Of a stretch of 64,000 bases of DNA, positions 55,635-64,000 are shown one piece after another; positions within the stretch are counted from its first letter, which is position 1; each line of letters opens with the position of its first letter. This stretch comes from Flaccisagitta enflata (taxonomy: Eukaryota; Chaetognatha; Sagittoidea; Aphragmophora), in assembly GCA_965153355.1 (NCBI GenBank), contig OZ231128.1, positions 47,430,001-47,494,000 on the forward strand, written 5' to 3'. A program made the position numbers and the translations under genes. A model generated the notes under the pieces. That model was given only the letters and a program-made list of their open reading frames with translations. It was not told the DNA's origin and did not search any database.

Positions 55635-56250
55635 TCATTGGGCAAAGGTGTAGGAGACCGCCGCACTTACGTAAATGTTCATTTTCGCATTTTTCATGCG
55701 ATGCCACTGTTACAATGAATTTTTAGTGACATCCCTACCCCTGAACCCAACCCTACCCCTGAACCCAACCCTACCCTGGACCCAACCCTACTAACTCAAC
55801 CCTGCCCTAAAACCCAACCCTACTGAACCCAACACACTTATACTCCCAGCCTCCTAAACTACCCACAAACTAACCCTAATTGTACCTAAACCAACCTCTA
55901 AACCCAACCCTACCCTAAACCCAACCTTACCCCTAAACCAACCCTACCCTAAGCCCAACCACCTAAACCCTACAACTAGCCTACCCTAAAACAACCCCTA
56001 CCCTAAACCCAACCCTACCTTAAACCAACCCTACCCTAAAGCCAACCTACCCCTAAACCCAACTACCCCTAAACCCAAACTATCCCTAAACCCAACCCAA
56101 CCCCTACCCTCCACCCCTTAACCCAACCTTACCCCTAAACCCAACCCTACCCCTAAAACCCAATTCCAACCCATCCAATTGTTCAACCCTATGGTTGGAA
56201 AGGTTTAAACTTAGTGCGGGCGTCTCCTACACGTAGACCCGTCATTGGTT
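55635..56250. mobile_element. TIR element with C-rich telomere-like core
   Basis: 'gtgtaggagaccgccgcactta' (about 55648) and its inverse 'agtgcgggcgtctcctacacg' (about 56213-56233) flank about 440 bp of variable AACCCAACCCTACCCCTA units (55733-56170). The outer 'cattgggc' and 'cccgtcattgg' motifs suggest the ends lie near 55635 and 56250. No coding capacity is seen. Confidence 0.65.
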
Positions 56251-56336
56251 TCTTCTTCAATTCCTTCGCCCATCTGATCTTTAAGACGTCAATTTTGAAA
56301 TGCATTCATATTTTCTCGAAAGCCATCTCTGCTTTT

Positions 56337-56918
56337 TAGTCGCGGACTACACTCTTTTCAGTTTTTAAGGACCAGTAAAATCTTTCTGAGCCTGGGATGT
56401 CCTTAAATTTTTGCAAATTTTAGGCTGAAATGTTCTTAGCATGTCCTTAATATTATTCTACAATTTTTTTGCAATTATATTATACTCATTGAAATAATTT
56501 ATGTTCACTATGATTAAATATAAATCAAATATGATAGTTACCACAAAGAAAATATATAATTAAAAAAGAATGTTGTAATTTTGTATAGATAAATTAATTT
56601 TCTCTTAAACTTGTGTAAAAACAATCTAAAATGTGAATCAAAAATTTTTTTTTACAGATCTGAGGCTGGGCTTTGTCCTTAAGATGTTCTTAATTTTTGG
56701 CAAAATTTCAGCCTCAATGACCTTATAAACTTTGTCCTTACTCAATAAAAAGAGTGTAGCGACTTCATAAGAGGCTTTGTCCGTCGGTCGGTCGGTCGGT
56801 CGGTCGGTCGGTCGGTCTGTCCGTTGGGGCGATCGAGTTGAGAAAGTGCGAAAACGCGCCTTTCCACCCCTGCCCACCCATCCGCGACTGGTATTGGCCA
56901 TGTATCCGGCCTTGTTTT
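56337..56918 (+). mobile_element. HINE-like element disrupted by a MITE
   Basis: The left end TAGTCGCGGAC (56337-56347) stops in the hairpin. The second hairpin arm GCGACT resumes at 56759, followed by TCATAAGAGGCTTTGTCC, a pure (GTCG)n core (56780-56815), 'cgagttgagaaagtgcgaaaacgcgcc', 'cccctgcccacccatccgcgact' and ATGTATCCGGCCTTGTTTT. Confidence 0.75.
56350..56756. mobile_element. 407-bp TA-flanked MITE inside a HINE-like element
   Basis: TA at 56348-56349 and at 56757-56758 flanks CACTCTTTT at the left and AAAAGAGTG at the right. The interior contains related segments of 'gatgtccttaaatttttgcaaa' type at both sides. Excising it with one TA restores the host element's hairpin region, so the borders are unambiguous. 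No ORF is present. Confidence 0.85.
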
Positions 56919-58000
56919 CTGAAAATGAAATGGAACACATAGTCATTGAGACATGGTCATAGTCATAGTCATCGATAATCATTGAGTCAGTGCATGTTCA
57001 TTTGTTTAGATTTCTTTTTCCGTTCAACAGCATCAGCGCGGCTAACGAAACTGCACTGACGATTTCTAAGAAATGTCAATTATAATTAGGGTCAAAAGAC
57101 TTGAGAGGAAAACCTCGGCCGATTGTTTCTGTAAGCGACCTGCCTAAGCTCCGTCGTTGGATACAGAAGAAATCTCAAATCAGGAGTGCTCAAAAAAGAT
57201 TTCGTTAATTCGTCTGGATTTCGGACCAAAGAAGAGACTTAAAACTTACAGTTACAACTTGTTAAATTCATCATATTCAGGTACAGTACGTGAACATTTT
57301 TTTTAAATTAAACTGGGGCAACATTTCTACTAACACCTCCCAAGTTCAGGCGTATAAACACAGAAGCAAAAATACCATATAATTGATATAAACCATACTG
57401 CTAGTCGGGCTTATGTCATGAAATCTTAACTGAAGAGTATCAATAACTTTGACTTGAGGCTATTTCTCCGGTCTTCCAGCTTAAACTTTCCCAAACATGC
57501 GAATTTGAAAATTCAATTTTATGTTATGAACTATACATCATTTGAAAGCCCATCGAATTTGGACTTAGAAAACAACCTTCACTAATGTTAGCGGTGTGTG
57601 TTACTGGCGTAAATCGCTATGCCCTATGAACTCATATCATTAGTTTTTTTGACGAAAATCGATGCAACTTGAGAAAAAGATATGGAAAGAGACCGAGAGA
57701 GCTACAAAACAGCGCGAGAGGGGAAAAAATGAAGAAGAAGAAGAAGAAAGAAAGAAGAAGAAGAAGAAGAAAGAAGAAGAGAAGGAGGAGGAGGAAGGAG
57801 GAGGAGGGAGAAGGAAAAGAAGAAATATAAAAACAGAGAGAACAAAAAGAAGAAAGAAGAAGAAAGAAAGAAGACAGGAAGAAAAGAAAGAAGAAAGAAG
57901 AGAGAAGAAGAAGAAGAAGGAGGAAGAAAGAAGGGGGAGGAAAAGCAAATGAAAAAAGAATGACAACATAAACAAGAAAAAGGGCAGCAGTCAATCTCAT
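56919..58000. other. Intergenic; polypurine (GAA)n tract
   Basis: Unique sequence to about 57715, then a GAA/GGA-rich polypurine tract at about 57725-57955. No gene is seen. Lys/Glu and Phe/Leu/Ser frames across the tract are repeat translations. Confidence 0.6.
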
Positions 58001-58126
58001 TAGTCGCGGACACGCGACTCTGGTTTGCCATGTCGGTCGGTACGTAGGAAATATTTCTAAAACTGCGAGCGGTTTCGCTCTTTCATAACCGTCCGCGACT
58101 GGATTGCCGTGTATCCGGCCTTGTTT
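58001..58126 (+). mobile_element. HINE-like element, subtype 1, minimal copy
   Basis: Hairpin AGTCGCGGACACGCGACT (58002-58019), a very short GTCGGTCGGTACG core, and 'ccgtccgcgact' with GTGTATCCGGCCTTGTTTT. At about 126 bp it is one of the shortest complete copies. Confidence 0.75.
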
Positions 58127-58309
58127 TTTTCTAGATCTCGTACACGTAAACATACAATCTGCTTTTCCGTCCGTTAATCTCAATATTTTGAACTTTTTTG
58201 ATTACCCTGGACTATTATAGCGCTTTCACGCACAATGAAAAATCGTGATAATCATGTCCCTACCCCGTCACACACAATTAAATAATTGGATTTCTTTTTG
58301 CTTTTGATA

Positions 58310-58520
58310 TTAGGTGCTTTATAACCAGGTGAGTAGGTCGTTTAAGAGTCCGTTGGTTTATCAGTCGGTCAGTTGGTAAATTTGTCAGTATTTGGCAGAA
58401 TTTGCCGGGGGGGGAAGACGGGGGGGCGCGACGCGGTGCTCCGAGGGTACAAAGTCTCAGTGCTCCTAAAAATATTATTTTCTCAGTGCTCCGAATTTGG
58501 AGCACTGAGAAACAGTAATC
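58310..58520. other. HINE-like remnant and a perfect palindrome
   Basis: GGTGCTTTATAACCAGG with a (GTCGGTCAG) run (58313-58375) looks like a remnant of the GGTGC subtype. A G-rich stretch follows. Then TCTCAGTGCTCC..GGAGCACTGAGA (about 58481-58511) is a perfect hairpin. A related 'ctcagggctcctaattcgg' occurs at about 59618. Confidence 0.5.
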
Positions 58521-58564
58521 TCTCTTTTTTCTTTGATTTTTTCTGTTATATGCTGTCTGTGGCT

Positions 58565-58702
58565 CTCTCTCTGTCTCTGTCTCTCTTTCTCTCTCTCTCT
58601 CTCCCTCTCCCTCTCCCTCTCCCTCTCTCTCTCCCTCTCTCTCTGTCTCTCTCTTTTTCTTTCTGTCTTATGTCTGTCTGTCTGTCTGTCTCTTTTTATA
58701 TA

Positions 58703-58790
<88 letters not shown>
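58565..58790. repeat. (CT)n/(CCCTCT)n microsatellite
   Basis: CT-rich with (CTCCCT)n at about 58600-58635 and (TGTC)n at about 58672-58692, then pure (TC)n to about 58790. Confidence 0.95.
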
Positions 58791-58792
<2 letters not shown>

Positions 58793-58794
58793 CT

Positions 58795-59482
58795 GTGGGG
58801 AGATACACCCGTCTTGCCTGTATCTCAGCTTCAAAGCCCATGTCCCTGCCTCATGGCCCAAATCCTAACCTCAATCCCAAATCCTAGCCCTAAGACCTAA
58901 GACCATCGATATCAGCCCTTAGACCCAAATCCTAACCACTAGGAGAAGGAGAAAGTTCTTTAAGTGAGAAAGCTTATGTCACAAACTGTTGACCAACATT
59001 TTCAAAGCATTGAAACCAAACTACAGTTGAACCTCACTCTATTGGACCAGCTAACAACAGAATTAAGCTTAAAACAGAAGCAAATTCATTCTTCAGGTTC
59101 TTTTATTGTTTGCAGAAAAAAAAAAGGAAAATGTGGCAGGGTGTAGAATAGTATAGCACTCAATTTATAAACACTTCTTACTTCATGTTCAAGGCTCATA
59201 TCACAAACTGTGGTCAAAAATTATAAAAGCATCAAAACCAAACTATAATCATTTTTCAATCATTTTAAGATAATGATGTTAAAAACAGAAAATACATTAA
59301 CTCAGGACACAAAAAAAGGTTTTAAGTTTTGCTTTAGAACTAAATAACTTTTATTTGAAATGGCATGATCAAGAAAAGTTTTTTTTCTTCTAAACATTTT
59401 TATTATTTTTGTAATTTTTGCTTCATATTATATTATTTTTAATGTATCCTTATATTTGGACCAATTATTGTGACACAAGCAC

Positions 59483-59484
<2 letters not shown>
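58795..59484. other. Intergenic, no gene seen
   Basis: A short run of 'aaatcctagcc'/'aaatcctaacc' units (58855-58940) resembles the B-element core. The remainder is AT-rich unique sequence without a supported exon. Confidence 0.4.
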
Positions 59485-59528
<44 letters not shown>

Positions 59529-59742
59529 AAAAGCAACAAAAAAAATTAGGAACAGTGATAATACAAAATCTCACTGCTCAGAATTAGGAACATCAAGAAA
59601 AAAAAACAAAATGGGACATCTCAGGGCTCCTAATTCGGAACACCGATATGTACCCGAGACGGGGGAGGAGGTAGAGAAGGAAAAAAAGAGGAGAAAATTC
59701 CCCTCTCGTTCCACTCTCTCTCTCTCGTTCTCTCTCTCTCTC

Positions 59743-59836
<94 letters not shown>

Positions 59837-59921
59837 TCTTCTTCTTTTTCTTTTTCCGGGTACGGGTAAGGCGATGATGAAGAAGATGACAAAGAAAAAG
59901 AAGAAGAAGAAGAAGAAAGAG

Positions 59922-59957
<36 letters not shown>

Positions 59958-59994
59958 CAGAGAGAGAGAGGCACGAGAGAGAGACGTTGGGAAC

Positions 59995-60059
<65 letters not shown>

Positions 60060-60115
60060 ACACGGGGGAGAGAGAGAGAGAGAGAGAGAGAGGAAGAGGA
60101 GAGGAGAGGAGAGAA
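59485..60115. repeat. (GA)n, (TC)n, (GA)n tracts in inverted arrangement
   Basis: (GA)n at about 59486-59524. (TC)n at about 59715-59832 is followed by (GAA)n and then (GA)n at about 59925-60110 with interruptions. The (TC)n and following (GA)n are mutually complementary over about 100 bp. All long frames here are repeat translations. Confidence 0.95.
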
Positions 60116-60460
60116 AAAAAGGAAGGGGGGGGGGAGGGAAGGCGGTGTGATCAATACGATGGTGAAGATTTTACACATTTGCGGGTGCACATGTAAAAGT
60201 CGAATTCTGGCCTTGTTTTATAATAACTTGCACTACATCGTTTCTGTTATTATCATCTTTTTCACCATCATCCTCTCCGTTTCTTTTTATCATCATTATC
60301 ATCATTTTTGTTGTCATCATCATCGTCATCTTTTGTCATAGTTATCATCTTCGGTTTTTTCACCGTCATCACCATATTTGACGTCGTCATCATCTTTGTT
60401 TCTGTTTTCACCTTCTTCCTGTTTTTCTTATTCTTCTTCATATTCTTCTTCTTCTTTTTC
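60116..60460. other. Intergenic, TCATCA-rich
   Basis: G run near 60126-60135, then a degenerate (CAT/TCA)n trinucleotide-rich stretch at about 60240-60400. No gene is seen. Confidence 0.5.
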
Positions 60461-60652
60461 TACACCCCGCTTTGTCGGTCCGTTGGTCCGTTGGTCCGTT
60501 GGTCCGTTGGTCCGTTGGTCTGTCACACTTTACTTTTTTGGCTTTTATGAGGTTTTTGGCTATACCGCTCCTGCCCAAATGCTCCACTGACCTCAAATAT
60601 GGCCCCTGCCCACCCGCACGCGACTGGGGTAGCCCTGTATCCGGCCTTGTTT
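60461..60652 (+). mobile_element. HINE-like element, subtype 1, hairpin truncated
   Basis: Starts at 'ctacaccccgctttgtcgg', with a (GTCCGTTG)n core, 'gctcctgcccaaatgctcc', 'gcccctgcccacccgcacgcgact' and CTGTATCCGGCCTTGTTT. The terminal hairpin is missing. Confidence 0.65.
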
Positions 60653-60766
60653 AGAATTATGGAATGAAATTTTTTTTGGAACCTCCAGAGATGTTATATT
60701 AACTAAACAGGAAAAAAAATTGGGGTTCCATGACCTTTTCCTATTGTTTTTTGGTCAATGAACATA

Positions 60767-60921
60767 ACAAGGCCGGATACACGGCCATCAGTTGCGGACG
60801 GGTGGGCAGGGGCGGAAATGCGCCTTTTCTCACTTTTCGACTCGATGGTTACGGAGGGACGGACCGACCAACCAACGGATGGACGGACAAAGACTCTTAT
60901 AGAGTTGCGTGTCCGCAACTA
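60767..60921 (-). mobile_element. HINE-like element, mixed subtype
   Basis: Tail ACAAGGCCGGATACACGGCC at the left (subtype 1), 'agttgcggacgggtgggcaggggcgg', core GACGGACCGACC, 'caaagactcttatagagttgcg' and the hairpin AGTTGCGTGTCCGCAACT (60903-60920), which is the subtype-2 hairpin. It shows that tail and hairpin subtypes recombine. Confidence 0.7.
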
Positions 60922-61466
60922 AAAACAAAATTTTTTTGGAGCAATTTTTGGGTTTTGGGGCCAAATATCCCTTTGAAGTCGTTTAGGGAGGGCCACAAAA
61001 TTTTTCATGAAGGAAGTTGCATTAGTTAGGAACTTCCATTTAAAATTGGAAGGTTTTGTAGCCACAATGAAAAAAAAACGACTTATTTCTCGCTCTAGGG
61101 GCCCTTTTTGGGCACTTTTAGGTACCCCATTATAGCCCCACCATCATGATTTTTATTTTCCTAGTCTCTTACATTATGAAGCATCCCCAACTATGAATTC
61201 AAACTTTTGTCTCCCATTTAAGTACCAAATTTTGGCCAAAACACCCAAAAACGGCCATTTTTGGCAGTTTTTTGGGATGCGTTTCTAGGGGGCTTGTCGT
61301 AAGCCCCGAAACCCCCAAAATCGGATTCCCCATGAAATTTTAAGTGAATATGACTTTTTTTTGGACTCGATAAATGATTTTTTTTGATAGAAATGTCATG
61401 AAAATTTCCAGGTTATGTTGGATCTAATTCTGCCCTTAAAAAGAAAAGAAACCGAACAAATGCTTA
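60922..61466. other. Upstream region of the ankyrin gene
   Basis: T-rich unique sequence with no supported exon. No clear TATA motif or initiator was identified. Confidence 0.4.
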
Positions 61467-63074
61467 ATGATGAGTTTGACTGCAGTATTCTTTTTCGCCG
61501 TTTGCATCATCCGTTGGAGCGACGTGACTTCTGAGGTAGGTATGAACGTGTTCTCGTTCGAGTTGCAGATAAATACTTCTGGGAATCAATCTAGAGCCTC
61601 TAGTAGAGGTTCAGGGTGCTACAAACAGACCGTATCAGGCTGTTGCACCGTTACTAACGGATGTGACTAATAGCTGGTCTCGCTCTTATTAATGTTCTTC
61701 TCTTTGTCTCATTCTTCTTGATTTTTTCTGTCTCTTTCTGTCTCTTTTTGTCTGATTATTTTTCTCTACGTCTGTATCATTGGCCCCAACTTTACTTCCT
61801 TTGCCTTTATATCTTTGTCTTTAAAAAAACATTTCGCTACAGGAACTCAGCAAACAGGAAATCAACAATTTGACGAGGAAATGCAAGTTTGGCGAAGTGG
61901 AAGAAGTGGAGAAATACATCCAACGATTTGGCGCCAAAACCGTCGTCAAGGCGCGGGATAGGTATGGCTGGAGTTGTCTTCACTGGTCTTGCTACGGAGG
62001 GACAAACGCGAATGTCACGTCGCTTCTTCTTCAAAACGGCGCAGATCCAATGGAATGTGTATGTGAAGATGAGACAGAGAGGCTGATGATGTACATGTCT
62101 TTTTTAGTCGCGTGCACTTGACTCTACAACCCGCTTTGTCGGTCCGTCCATCGGTCCGTCTGTCAGTCCGTCCGTCGGCCCGTCCGTCCATCCATCACAC
62201 TTTACTTTTTTGGGGTTTTAGGGATTTTTGGCTTTACTGCTACTGCCCATATGATCTGGTGACCTCAATTACGGCCCCTGCCCACCTACACGCGACTGGG
62301 GTAGCCGTGTATCCGGCTTTGTTCTTTCTTTATCTCATCCTCCTTTAATTCTCTTGTCTCTATCTTTGTCCCATCATTCTTTAATTCCCTTGTCTGTCTT
62401 TGTCTCATTGTCTTTTATTTCCTATGTCTCTCTGTCTCATTCTCCTTTATTTCCTTTGTCTCTCTCTTTGTCTCATTCTCTTTCATTTCCTTTGTCTCTA
62501 TCTTTCACTCATTCTACTTTATTTTGCATTTGTCTCTCTCTATCTCATCCTTTTTTTCTTTTTCTCTCTCTTTGTCTCTTTTTTAGTTGGTTTCAAATAT
62601 CCTTTTTTCATCAGAAACTCATCAAGGAGCAAATCGATTTGGTGTCAAATTGCTATGATGGCAAAGTGGGAGAGGTGGAGGAATTCATCCAACGATTCGG
62701 CGCCAAAACCGTCCTCGACGCGCGGAATCGATATGGCAGGAGTTGTCTTTTCAAGTCTTGCTCAGGAGGGACAAACGCGAATCTCACGTGGCTTCTTCTA
62801 CAAAACGGCGCAGATCCAAATGACAAGGTTACCTTGTACAATTATCATGTCCTGACAAGGGCCAGTGAGTCTGCAACCGCATCTCACGTGGAGATTTTGT
62901 TGGCTTACGGCGCGAAGGCGGACAATGACGACTCTCACGCGTTGTACGCTGTGTGGTCTCCATATGATCAAGAGGATCAAAGAAAGAAGGCGAGACTTTT
63001 GCTCCAAAATGGCGCAGATCCAAACGCGGAAAAACAAGGCCAAGAGATGTCCAATAGATGCGTCCTCGTTAGAT
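61467..63074 (+). CDS. Secreted ankyrin-repeat protein, N-terminal 248 residues (3 exons)
   Basis: Exons are 61467-61535, 61843-62058 and 62615-63074, with donors GTAGGT, GTATGT and GTAAGA. Both internal junctions are phase 0. Exon 1 is a signal peptide (MMSLTAVFFFAVCIIRW..VTSE). Exon 2 encodes a helical start ('GEVEEVEKYIQRFGAKTV') and ankyrin-like 'TSLLLQNGADP'. Exon 3 repeats the same module ('GEVEEFIQRFGAKTV', 'TWLLLQNGADPND'). It continues with 'SHVEILLAYGAKAD' and 'ARLLLQNGADPN', typical ankyrin turns. The phase-1 donor at 63075 implies more exons beyond. Ankyrin arrays bind proteins; a secretory signal on one is unusual, so lumenal or extracellular action is inferred. If the first intron is retained, a 67-residue Cys-containing secreted peptide results instead. 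Confidence 0.8.
62105..62323 (+). mobile_element. HINE-like element in intron 2 of the ankyrin gene
   Basis: Hairpin end TAGTCGCGTGCACTTGACT, CTACAACCCGC, a (GTCC)n core, 'ggcccctgcccacctacacgcgact' and GTGTATCCGGCTTTGTTC. It lies 46 bp downstream of the exon 2 donor. Without splicing, its first bases would end the reading frame. (TTTGTCTCATTC)-type degenerate repeats fill the rest of the intron (62325-62560). Confidence 0.75.
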
Positions 63075-63190
63075 GTAAGATATTATCAAGATATAAAGAT
63101 ATTAAGATATTAAGATATTAAGATATTAAGATATTCAGATATTAAGATATAATGATATAATGATATGAAGATATAAAGATATTGAGAGGA
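63075..63190. repeat. (AGATATTA)n tandem repeat
   Basis: Degenerate 8-bp AAGATATT units, with AAGATATA variants, start directly after the exon 3 donor of the ankyrin gene. Confidence 0.9.
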
Positions 63191-63217
63191 AGACAAAAAT
63201 ATAAACTGGTTACTCCT

Positions 63218-63420
63218 TAACCCCCCCCTCCTTACTCCCCCCCTGCCTCCCCGCCCCCCCTTCACGCCTCCCCACCCCATACCTCCCCAACCCCCACCCC
63301 TCCCCAACCCCCCACGCCTCCCCAACCCCCCACGCCTCCCCAACCCCCCACGCCTCCACACCCCCCCCACACCTCCCTGCCCCCCACACCTCGCCGCACG
63401 CCTCCCCCTAAGCCTCCACA
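63218..63420. repeat. C-rich (CCCCAACCCCCCACGCCTC)n minisatellite
   Basis: About ten variable units of 17-20 bp, containing CCTCCCCAACCCCC. The complementary strand is strongly G-rich with many runs of four or more G, so G-quadruplex formation is plausible. A short (AAGAGACAT)n run follows at 63421-63480. Confidence 0.9.
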
Positions 63421-63570
63421 GACATGAAGAGACATAAGAGACATATGCGACGTAAAAGATGTAAGAGACATAAGAGAAGAGAATATATGATATGACTAAA
63501 TAAGTTGTGATATGAATGATGAAAATATGAGAATTGAGACATTTAATAAGTAACCAAAGGCAAACTTCAT

Positions 63571-63816
63571 TAAAAAAAAATAATTTGATTCATACCACCC
63601 ACATGCACTGTCAGCTGAAAGGCATAGATTTAGTTCAAATTCTTATTAAAGTAGACTAAAAATTTAAAGTTCTTCCTCCAGCTAATAGTGCATGGAAATA
63701 TAAATGTTACTAACAAATATGATGAACAACAAGGCATTAGCATCATCATCCTTTTATTTGTTAGTAACATTTATATTTCTTCCACCCTCTTATGAATCAA
63801 ATTATTTTTTTTCAGT
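63571..63816. mobile_element. Small inverted-repeat element
   Basis: 'aaaaataatttgattcat' (63574) has its inverse at about 63792, and 'gaaatataaatgttactaac' (63694) has its inverse at about 63760. The left arm contains about 100 bp not present on the right, consistent with an insertion or deletion in a palindromic MITE. The boundaries are uncertain. Confidence 0.55.
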
Positions 63817-64000
63817 AGCAAGAACTTATACAATAACGATCAAATTGGTTTACAAACAGAAATCAATGCATGATCAGAGTAATAGCAATGACTCAAGCGT
63901 ACTTGTGGTTCGAAAGAAACATTTTTGCAATAGACATGATCAATAAGTCCGCCTTGCAGATGAGTTGGAGTTGTAACAATTTGAGAGAATCCATTTGAGA
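63817..64000. other. Window end, no gene seen
   Basis: Unique sequence with a short open frame ending at 63946. Nothing supports coding. Confidence 0.4.

Noticed and set aside
53255-56170. Interstitial telomere
   Set aside because: Units are variable, not a fixed hexamer, and both tracts are framed by inverted repeats typical of an element.

Overview
This is metazoan nuclear DNA. Three multi-exon genes have GT..AG introns, one non-LTR retrotransposon is present, and the rest is dominated by microsatellites and short non-autonomous transposable elements. One gene has the SUEL-lectin / hormone-receptor / GAIN ectodomain order of latrophilin-type adhesion GPCRs and lacks an olfactomedin domain, which points to an invertebrate animal. 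I cannot name the phylum. I saw no tRNA, rRNA, CRISPR or prokaryotic gene organisation. All exon structures below were assembled by hand from splice sites and reading phase.

Genes. (1) Minus strand, 25708 to 23046: four exons with perfectly compatible phases encode a 475-residue single-pass type I membrane protein of no family I recognise. (2) Plus strand, 43252 to 50036: eight exons encode the first 510 residues of a latrophilin-like adhesion GPCR; its GPS and seven-helix part are not visible in the remaining 14 kb. (3) Plus strand, 61467 to 63074: three exons of a secreted ankyrin-repeat protein, in which exon 3 begins with a recent duplicate of exon 2. The gene continues beyond an apparent donor at 63075. 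(4) A 5'-truncated CR1-like LINE with an intact reverse transcriptase ORF lies at about 15.73-17.39 kb on the minus strand.

Mobile DNA. The most striking content is a set of short elements that share one design: a hairpin at one end, a partial inverted copy of it near the other end, and a minisatellite or microsatellite core. The commonest family has the hairpin AGTCGCGGACACGCGACT, a (GTCC/GTCG)n core and a tail ending GTATCCGGCCTTGTTT. It recurs across the window in both orientations, sits head to tail in places, and has been invaded by other elements. I interpret it as Helentron/HINE-like. For these elements I use strand '+' when the hairpin end has the lower coordinate. Related designs are the B elements (20-bp GGGATTTGAGCCTGGAGGCT-type core), a 1-kb element at 969-1963 with a ~150-bp core repeat, and two elements at 53.2 and 55.6 kb with telomere-like cores. 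Four separate palindromic or TIR elements flanked by TA dinucleotides (15406, 18102, 32615, 56350) look like Tc1/mariner-type MITEs. A 2.8-kb fold-back array of GTTAATTAAC motifs occupies 29.1-31.9 kb.

Layout. 0-23 kb: repeats, MITEs, LINE. 23-25.7 kb: membrane-protein gene. 25.8-36.7 kb: repeats and the two large fold-back elements. 36.7-43.2 kb: mostly unique sequence with nothing I can call as coding. 43.2-50 kb: latrophilin-like gene. 50-61.4 kb: repeats. 61.4-63.1 kb: ankyrin gene. 63.1-64 kb: tandem repeats and a small inverted repeat. Most long open frames in the window are translations of (CT)n, (GAA)n, (GTT)n or (CTTT)n tracts and are not genes.
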